From an uncultured Eubacteriales bacterium (GTDB lineage: Bacteria; Bacillota; Clostridia; Christensenellales; Aristaeellaceae), in assembly GCA_902765305.1 (NCBI GenBank), contig CACWZI010000032.1, positions 1 to 46,900 on the forward strand: a DNA stretch of 46,900 nt, given 5' to 3'. Below, in pieces: positions 35,701-44,700 of the stretch (position 1 is the stretch's first letter; the number at the start of each line of letters is the position of its first letter). A program made the position numbers and the translations under genes. Below the pieces are notes generated by a model. It was not told the DNA's origin and made no database searches. It saw nothing but the letters and a program-made list of their open reading frames with translations.

Positions 35701-38700
35701 GCTGGTATTATGTGCCGGAGGGGAGCGTGAGCTATCCCGCGGGCATCACATTCACCGGCGACACGCACCTGATCCTCGCGGACGGGTGCAATCTGACCGT
35801 GGGCAGCGCGAACGACGAGACGGTTATCGGCGGCCTGATGGTTTGGGATTCCGCGACAAGTACCATCAAGGATTTGACCGTCTACGGCCAGTCCGGGCAA
35901 ACCGGCAGGCTCACCGCCACAGGCAGCTATATCGGCATACAGGCAGATGACGTTGCCATATACGGCGGCGATATTGAAGCCAAGAGTGCGGAAACAGGAT
36001 ACTACGGCCTGTACGGCACATCGTCCGTTACCATCGCCCGGGGCAGCGTCACGGCCCGGGGCGGCAATGGCATTGTCGCCTTTCCGGTAGGTGGAGGACA
36101 GGCGACCGTCACGATCTCGGGCGGCACGGTGAACGCCACCGCAACGGGGCAAAACGGATATGGCATCAGCGGCAAGGATAGCCTTACTATCAGCGGCGGT
36201 ACGGTGAACGCCATCGGCACAGGTCAAGCCTATGCCATTGGCAGCAACGGTGATGTCAGCGTCACCGGCGGCAACGTGACCGCGACCTGCGAAAACGGTC
36301 AGGGCTTCTACTCTGCCGACGGCAACATCACCCTCGGCTGGACGAATGCCGGCGACAGCATCAAAGCCAACCGCTATAATGTGAATACCGGGAAAAACAA
36401 GACCGTCTCCGTCCAGACCGGCAAGTACCTGTACGACGCGGCGGGCAAGGTGTATTATTCCGGCGACATCACCGGCAACGCAGATGACCTCGCGAACGTC
36501 ACCCTCACCCCGGCGAACATCATCGTCGAGCCCAGCGAACACGGCGGCGTGACGACCGAGTCCGGCGTATACTATGCCGCGAAGGACGACACCGTCACCC
36601 TGACCGTCAAGCCCGACGCGAGCTATGAACTGGCATCGCTGAAGGTGAACGGCACGGAGAAAAAGGACGAGGTTTCCGACGACAACACCTATGCCTTCAC
36701 CATGCCCGCGGGGAACGTGACCGTCACCCCGTTGTTCATCACCGAGTGGCAGGCGCTGCAAAACGCCATCGATGCCGCCACCGGCGACAACCCGACCGTC
36801 AAGCTGAGCGACTACGCCGGCGCGGACGGGCGCATCGTATGCCCGGAGGGCGGCAGCGGCCTGGCAATCGACAAAAAGCTCACCCTCGACCTGGCCGGCT
36901 GCGTGCTGGACCGGGGGCTGGAAGCGGCCGCAGAAAACGGCTATGTCATCCTTGTCGGCGGGAGTGGAGACCTGACCGTTATTGACAACAACAGCACCGC
37001 GACCCATGACCCGGCCATCACCTACAAAGACTCGACGGATTCCACCAGGACCGTCACCGTCACCGGCGGCGTCATCACCGGCGGCAACAACACCGCCAAC
37101 GGCGGCGGCGTGTTCGTCGGCAGCGGCGGCAGCTTCACCCTGTCCGGCGGCACGGTCAGCGGGAACACCGCGACAGTCTTCGGCGGCGGCGTGGCCGTCG
37201 GCGGCAACGGCAGCTTCACCCTGTCCGGCGGCACGGTCAGCGGGAACACCGCGAAACATGGCGGCGGCGTGTACGTCAACGGCGGCAGCTTCACCCTGTC
37301 TGGCGGCACGGTCAGCGGGAACACCGCGACATTATCCGGCGGCGGCGTGAACGTCGGCAGCGGCAGCTTCACCCTGTCCGGCGGCACGGTCAGCGGGAAC
37401 AATGGCGGCGGCGTGTACGTCGGTGGCGGCGGCAGCTTCACCATGTCCGGCGGCACGGTCAGCGGGAACACCGCGACATATGGCGGCGGCGTGTGCGTCT
37501 TCAGCAGCAGCTTCACCATGTCCGGCGGCACGGTCAGCGGGAACACCGCGGATCGTGGCGGCGGCGTGATCGTCGGTGGCGGCAGCTTCACCCTGTCCGG
37601 CGGCACGGTCAGCGGAAACACCGCGAACGAATTTGGCGGCGGCGTGTACTTCGAGGGCAGCGGCAGCTTCAACCTGTCCGGCAGCCCGACCGTCAGCGGC
37701 AACAAGCGGGGCACGGGCGAAAGCGCCGCGGACGACAATGTCTATCTGCCCACAAACAAAACCATCGCCGTCGCCGGCGCGCTGGCCAATACGGCCCACA
37801 TCGGCGTGACGATGCAAACGCCCGGCGCGTTCACCACCGGCTACAGCGAAGGCGGCGCGGGGGACGGCGCCTATGCGAATACCGACGATCCCAAGAAATT
37901 CTTCATCAGCGACGACACGGCCTATGCCGTGGGCCTGGTGGACGGCGAGGCCGCGATCGGCCGTAGCCACACCGTGTCCGTCGCGCCGGTCGACAACGGC
38001 GAGGCGACCGCGGACAAGGCGAGGGCCATCCCGGGCGAGGCGATCACCGTTACCGTCACCCCGGAGGAGGGCTACCTGCCGGGCGACATGTTCTATACCG
38101 TGGGCGAGGGCGAACCCGTGCCCATCGATGGCTGGAGCTTCGGCATGCCCGGGGGCGACGTGACCGTCGTACCGACGTTGATCACCGAGTGGGAGGCGCT
38201 GCAAAAGGCCATCGACTTCGATACCGGCGAATACGCGAGCGTCAGGCTGAGCGACTACGCCGGCAACGACGGGCGGATCACCTGCCCGGCGGAAGGCAGC
38301 GCCCTGGATATCGACAAAAAGCTCACCCTCGACCTGGCCGGCTGCGTGCTGAACCGCGGGCTGACCGAGGCCACGGAAGCAGGCTATGTCATCCATGTCG
38401 GCGGAAACGGCGTTCTGACCGTTATTGACAGCGATGACAGCGACAGCCCCACGGAGCACACCTACAAAAACCCCGTCACGGGAAAAACCGAAACCGTGAC
38501 CGGTGGCGTCATCACCGGCGGCAATGCCTCGGGCATCAACGTTGATAACAAAGCCTGCAGCGGCGGCGTGCAGGTGTCCGGGGGTGCGTTCACCCTGTTC
38601 GGCGGCACGATCTGCGGCAACACCGGCTCCAACGGCGGCGGCGTGTTCGTCGGCGGCAACGGCAGCTTCACCCTGTCAGGCGGCGCGGTCACCGGCAACA

Positions 38701-41700
38701 CGGCTTCTACCGCGGGCGGCGGCGTGAACGTGGCGGACGGCGGCACGTTCAACGTGACCGGCAAGCCCGTGGTCAGCGGCAACGCGCTGACGGACGGCGC
38801 GGCCAGCAACGTGCAGCTGTACTGTTACAATTTTATCCACGTCACCGGCGCGCTGACTTCCGGCGCGAATATCGGCGTGACGATATGGAATAGCGAATCC
38901 GATTCCTCCATGCCGACCAACAGCATATTCACCGCGGGCTACGACTACCTCGGAGCTGACAGCGCCAACGGGGAGACGTTCCCCTCGACATACTTCCACT
39001 CCGACGCGGGGGTCTATGACGTGGGCTTGAATACGAAGAAAAAGGATTCGGGCGTGGGGGAGACGCTCGAGGCCCAGCTGGTCACCCCGTGGTCGGCGCT
39101 GAACGACCGGCTCCAGTATCAGCTACCGGAAAGCGACGGCGTGACCCGTATCGTGCTGGACAAGGACTATACGCCCACTGAAGGCCCGGGCGCCAATGGT
39201 AATTTGTCGGTGCCGGCGGGCCAAAATGTCGAGCTCGACCTGAACGGGCACACGATCGACCGCAATCTGACCGAAGCCAAAGATTCTGGCTACGTCATCG
39301 ATGTCGAAGGCGCGATGACCGTGAAGGACAGCAACGCAAAGCAGACAGGAACCATCACCGGCGGCAATACCACCGGATACGGCGGCGGCGTGAATGTGCA
39401 TGGTTCAACTTCCAGCCTCACCCTTACGGGCGGCCACATCACCGGCAACAAGGCGAAGTACGGCGGCGGCGTAGAGGTGGGCCCTGGTAGCACCTTTACC
39501 ATGACCGGCGGCAGCATCACCGGCAACAGCGCGAGCAGCGAAAACAGCTATGACGGTGGCGGCGGCGTGTGCATATTCGGCGGCTATCGGAAAGATGAAA
39601 CTGACAAGCCCCAGCCCTATGGCACGTTCATACTGTCCGGCGGCAGCATCACCGGCAACAGTGCGCATCGTGGCGGCGGCGTGTTTGTGCAGAACGGTTA
39701 CTACACAGGCGATAACAGCTCAACCAATTTCGACGATATATGTCCGTCCCTCAACAGCGTATTCAAGCTCTCCGGCGCGCCCGAAATCAGCGGCAACACG
39801 CTGATGGACGGCAAGACGGTCAGCAACGTCTACCTGCGCCCCGGCACGGTGATCACCGTGGACAGCGACCTGACCTACACCGGCTCCGTCGGCGTGTCGA
39901 TGGCGACCCCCGGCGTGTTCACCTCCGGCCTGTCCGGCAGGCTCCCCAAGGGCAAGACCGAGCGCGACCTGTTCCACAGCGAAGACGCGGCCCGCGTCGT
40001 GGGTCCCACCGCCTCCGGCGAGGCCGTGCTGGCGGAACCGCACACCCACGCGGCGGGCGAACAATTCATACCGTGGGACGGCGAAACCAGCCTGCCCGAC
40101 GCGCCCGGCAGCTACGCGCTGACGAAGGACGTGCGGCTGGGCGGCACGTGGGAAGTTCCCGCGGGCACGGTGAACCTGTGCCTGAACGGACATGGCATAA
40201 GCTATACAGGTGCAAGCGGCAGCGTGATTGCCGTCGGCTCCGGCGCGGTGCTGAACCTGTACGACTGCGGCACGGCGGAGCATAAGTATACCCTGACAAA
40301 CGGCCTCGCCACTGTGGACGATTCCGCCACCGGCGATAACGTAAAGACAATCACCGGCGGCTACATCACCGGCGGCAACGGCGACAACGGCGGCGGCGTG
40401 AGCGTGGCGGGCGGCGGCGCGTTCACCCTGTCCAGCGGCACGATCTGCGGCAACACGGCAAACTTCGGCGGCGGCGTGTACGTGGCCGAGAACGGCGCGT
40501 TCACCCTGTCCGGCGGCGCGGTCACCGGCAACACGGCTTCGACCGCGGGCGGCGGCGTGAACGTGGCCAGCAACCATGAAACGGAAAAGATGGGCACGTT
40601 CAACGTGTCCGGCAGGCCCGTGGTCAGCGGCAACGCGCTGTCGGGCGGCGCGGCCAGCAACGTGCAGCTGTACCTTGGCAATTATATCAACATCACCGGC
40701 GCGCTGACTTCCGGCGCGAATATCGGCGTGACGATATGGGAAAGCGAATCCGCTCTCTCCATGCGTGGCTACAGCGTATTCACCGCGGGCTACGACTACC
40801 TCGGAGCTGACAGCGCCAACAAGGGGACGCTCCCCTCGGCATACTTCCACTCCGACGCGGAGGCCTATGACGTGGGCCTGAATACGAAGAAAAAGGGTGA
40901 GCTGGATACCGAGGGGGAGACGCTCGAAGCCCAGCTGCTCACCCCGTGGGGGGCGCTGCACAGCCGGCTCCGGTATCAGCTGCCGGAAAGCGACGGCGTG
41001 ACCCGTATCGTGCTGGACAAGGACTATACGGCTGACACAGGCGACAGTTCATTGGAGGTGCCGAAGGGCCGAAACGTCGAGCTCGACCTGAACGGGCACA
41101 CGATCGACCGCAATCTGACCGAAGCCCAATATTCAGGCTACGTCATCTCAGTGCTCGGCACGCTGACCGTGAAGGACAGCAGCGCAAACGCGGATAATCC
41201 CTATGGCGCAGGCAGGATCACCGGCGGCAGGAACCAAAGTGGCTACGGTGGCGGCGTGGTCGTCGGCAACGGCGGCAGCTTCACCCTGGCGGGCGGCAGC
41301 ATCACCGGCAATACCACAAAGAACGGCGGCGGCGTGTCTGTTAATAATCGCGCTATCTTCAAAATGACCGGCGGCAGCATCACCGGCAACACCGCGGAGG
41401 ATAGCGCCGGCGAAGGCTATGGCGGCGGCGTGTACGTGTTTGGCGACTATAGTCAGGACATAAAGGGCGGCGAGTTCGAGCTGTCCGGCGGCAGCATCAC
41501 CGGCAACAAGGCGGAGCGCGGCGGCGGCGTGTTTGTGGAATACGGCTACACTGGGGAAGGAGAACCGGAGCCGCAGAGAAGCGGCGTGTTCAGGCTCTCC
41601 GGCAATCCCGAAATCAGCGGCAACACGCTGACGGACGGCACGACGGCCAGCAACGTTTGCCTGGATTCCGGCACGGTCATCGACGTCACCGGCAAGCTGA

Positions 41701-44700
41701 CCTACACCGATTCCGTCGGCGTGACGATGGCGACCCCCGGCGTGTTCACCACCGGCCTGTCCGGCAACGGCGCGACCGCGAAATTTGCCAGCGACGACGG
41801 CGATTACTTCGTCGAGGAGACGACCGGCGGCGAGGCGACGCTCGTAACCGAGTGGGCGCACCTGCAAACCCTGTTGAACGCGGGCGGGAACATCAAGTTC
41901 GACGATGGCGAACTGGCGGGCTCCGGCGACATCACCGCCACGGCCTTCGACGCGGCGGCGCTGACCGTGCCCGCGGGGAAGACCGTCACCATCGACCTGA
42001 ACGGCCACAAGATCGACCGCGCCCTGACGAGCCCCACGGAGAACGGCTATGTCATTGGCGTGGGGCAGGGGAGCGCCCTGACCGTCACGGACAGCATCGG
42101 GACCGGCGCGATCACCGGCGGCAGCAACACCGGCAGCGGCGGCGGCGTGTATGTTGGCCAGAACAGCACGTTCACCCTGAACGGCGGCAGCGTCACCGGC
42201 AACGGCTCGAATGATAATGGCGGCGGCGTGTATGTTGACGCAACCGGCACGTTCAACCTGTCCGGCGGCGGGATCAGCGGCAACAACACAAAGAATCAGG
42301 GCGGCGGCGTATACATCGGCGACGGCATCACGTTCAACCTGTCCGGCGCGCCCGTCGTCTCCGGCAATACAAAGGGCGGCGCCCTGTCGGGCGGCGTCTA
42401 TACCGGCGGCACGGCCAACAACGTCTACCTGTTGGACGGCAGCATTATCGCCGTCACCGGCGAACTGGCCAACGCGACGCCCGTCGGCGTGACGATGGCG
42501 GCCCCAGGCGTGTTCACCGGCGGCCTGTCCGGCAAGCTCCCCGAGGGCAAGACCGTGAACGACATGTTCGCCAGCGACGACGCGGAGCATTACGCGGTGC
42601 GGCGGACCGCCGATGGCGAGGCGGCGCTGCGCAGGCTCTCCGCGGTGACGTGGACCGCGCCCGAGAACGGCGGGATGACCGTCAGCGTGGGCGGCAGCGC
42701 CGTCAGCTCGGGCGTCATCGTCGCCGCGGAAGACGAAATCACCCTGACCGCGACCCCGGACGCGGGCTATGCGCTCAATACATTGACCTATACCCCGGAG
42801 GGCGGCGCGGCGACGGACGTCGCGGTGGCAAAGACCTTCGCCATGCCCGATCAGGCCGTGACCGTTCAGGCGGCGTTCACGCCGATCATCCGGACACAGC
42901 CCTCCGATCTGGCGCTGACCTACGGCTATACGGCGGGCGCGGTGGCGGTCGTGGCGAACAGCCTTGACGGGCACAGCCTGTCCTGCCAGTGGTATGCCTG
43001 CGACGACGCGAGCGGGACGAACCCGAAGGCCATCGACGGCGCGACGGCGGCAAGCTATACCATTCCCACCGGCAGGGTTGCCGGAACGACGGAATACTGC
43101 TATTGCGTCGTCACCGACACGCGCGCGGCCAACAGCGAGACGGCGACCGCGACCTCAAACGTGGCGACGGTGACCGTTGAAAAGGCGCCGACGGCCATCT
43201 CCGCCGCGCCCGCGGCAAGCGCCATCACCTACGGGCAGACGCTCGCCGAAAGCGCCCTCTCGGGCGGCGCGGCCAACGTGGCGGGCAGCTTCGCGTGGAC
43301 CGACGGCTCGATCGCCCCCAAAGTGTCGGACAGCGAAGCGACAGCGTACAGCGTGACCTTCACGCCGTACGACGCGACGAACTACAACACTGCGGCCACC
43401 ACTGTCAGGCTGACGGTCAATCCGAAGCCTGTCACCGGCGCGACGGTCACGCTGAGCGCAACGCAGCTTGAATACGACGGCTCTGAGAAGGGCGTCAGTG
43501 TGACGGGTGTCACGCTGGACGGTACAACACTGACCGCCGGAACCGACTATGATGTGACGAGCGGCACGACCGGCACCGATGTGGGCACTTATACCGTGAC
43601 CGTCACGGGCAAGGGCAACTATGGGGGTACCGCCACGGCGACGTGGGAGATCGTCCCCACAATGACCTTCATCGGAACCATAAAATGGGTCGATGGCGGC
43701 AGGAAACACACCACGCCGCCTACGCTCACGCTCTATCGCACGACGGGCGCGGCGCCGGAGGACCCGACTGACGGTACGCGCGTTACCAACGTAGAGCCCA
43801 CGTGGAATGAGGACTACACGGTCTTCACCTACGCCATCCTGCGTGAGTTTGACGAGAACCACAACCCCTACAGCTACTGGGCCCTCGAGAACGCGGTGGA
43901 CGGCTACGAGGCGCCCGTGTATCGCATCACGAATCACGAAACGGGCAATACACGGGAAACCGACCGCCTGGAGAACGGCGGCACAGTCGAGAACACCATC
44001 AAACAGGAAAAGATTGCACTCGTGGGCACCGTGAAGTGGGAACACGGCGACAATCCCGGGACGGATCGTCCCAAAACGGCCACCGTGCACCTGCAGGGGT
44101 ACGGTACTGACCTGCCGAATAAGGTCATTACGCTGGATGGCACCGAGGATGACCCTACCGTGGACTCGTCTGGCAATTCTTGCGATTTTGAACTTGCACC
44201 CACCGATGGAAATACCTGGCGCTTTGAGTTCACCGGCCTCGACAAGTACGATGGCAGAACCGGCGAGGAAGTTATCTACACCGTGCGCGAGGAGCATGTG
44301 GCCAACTACAAGGCGACCTACGACAAGGCGCAGCGCGACATCACCAACACCTACAACACCAACACCCTGGGCGACATCCTCAAGGTGCGCAAGGCGGTTG
44401 AAGTGCCCGACGGCAACCCTGCCTGGACGTGGGGCGACGACGACAAGTTCGTGTTCGGCCTGTTTGGCGTGAGTAACACCGCGGGCGTCACGCAGCCCAT
44501 GCCCTCCGGCTCGGTCTACGGCGACGAGGTGTACAAGCGTATCGAAGTCACCAAAGACAGTGTGAATCAAGAGGCAAGCTTCGGAGAGGCAAGCTTCGGC
44601 GCGGTGAGCTTCGATACGCCCGGTACCTACGTGTACTGCGCGCGTGAGATGACACCGGCCGAGTCCGGCACGCCGCGCCTGCCGGGCATGACCTACGACA

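Noticed and set aside
37131-37690. Possible CRISPR array because of regular repeats
   Set aside because: Units are coding, spaced in multiples of three without unique spacers of constant length, and match beta-helix coils.
30435-43155. Very long minus-strand frames (up to about 1,100 codons) opposite the giant gene
   Set aside because: They are antisense to a frame with signal peptide and recognisable domains, contain low-complexity Val/Ala/Gly/Asp-rich sequence and arise from GC-biased third positions.
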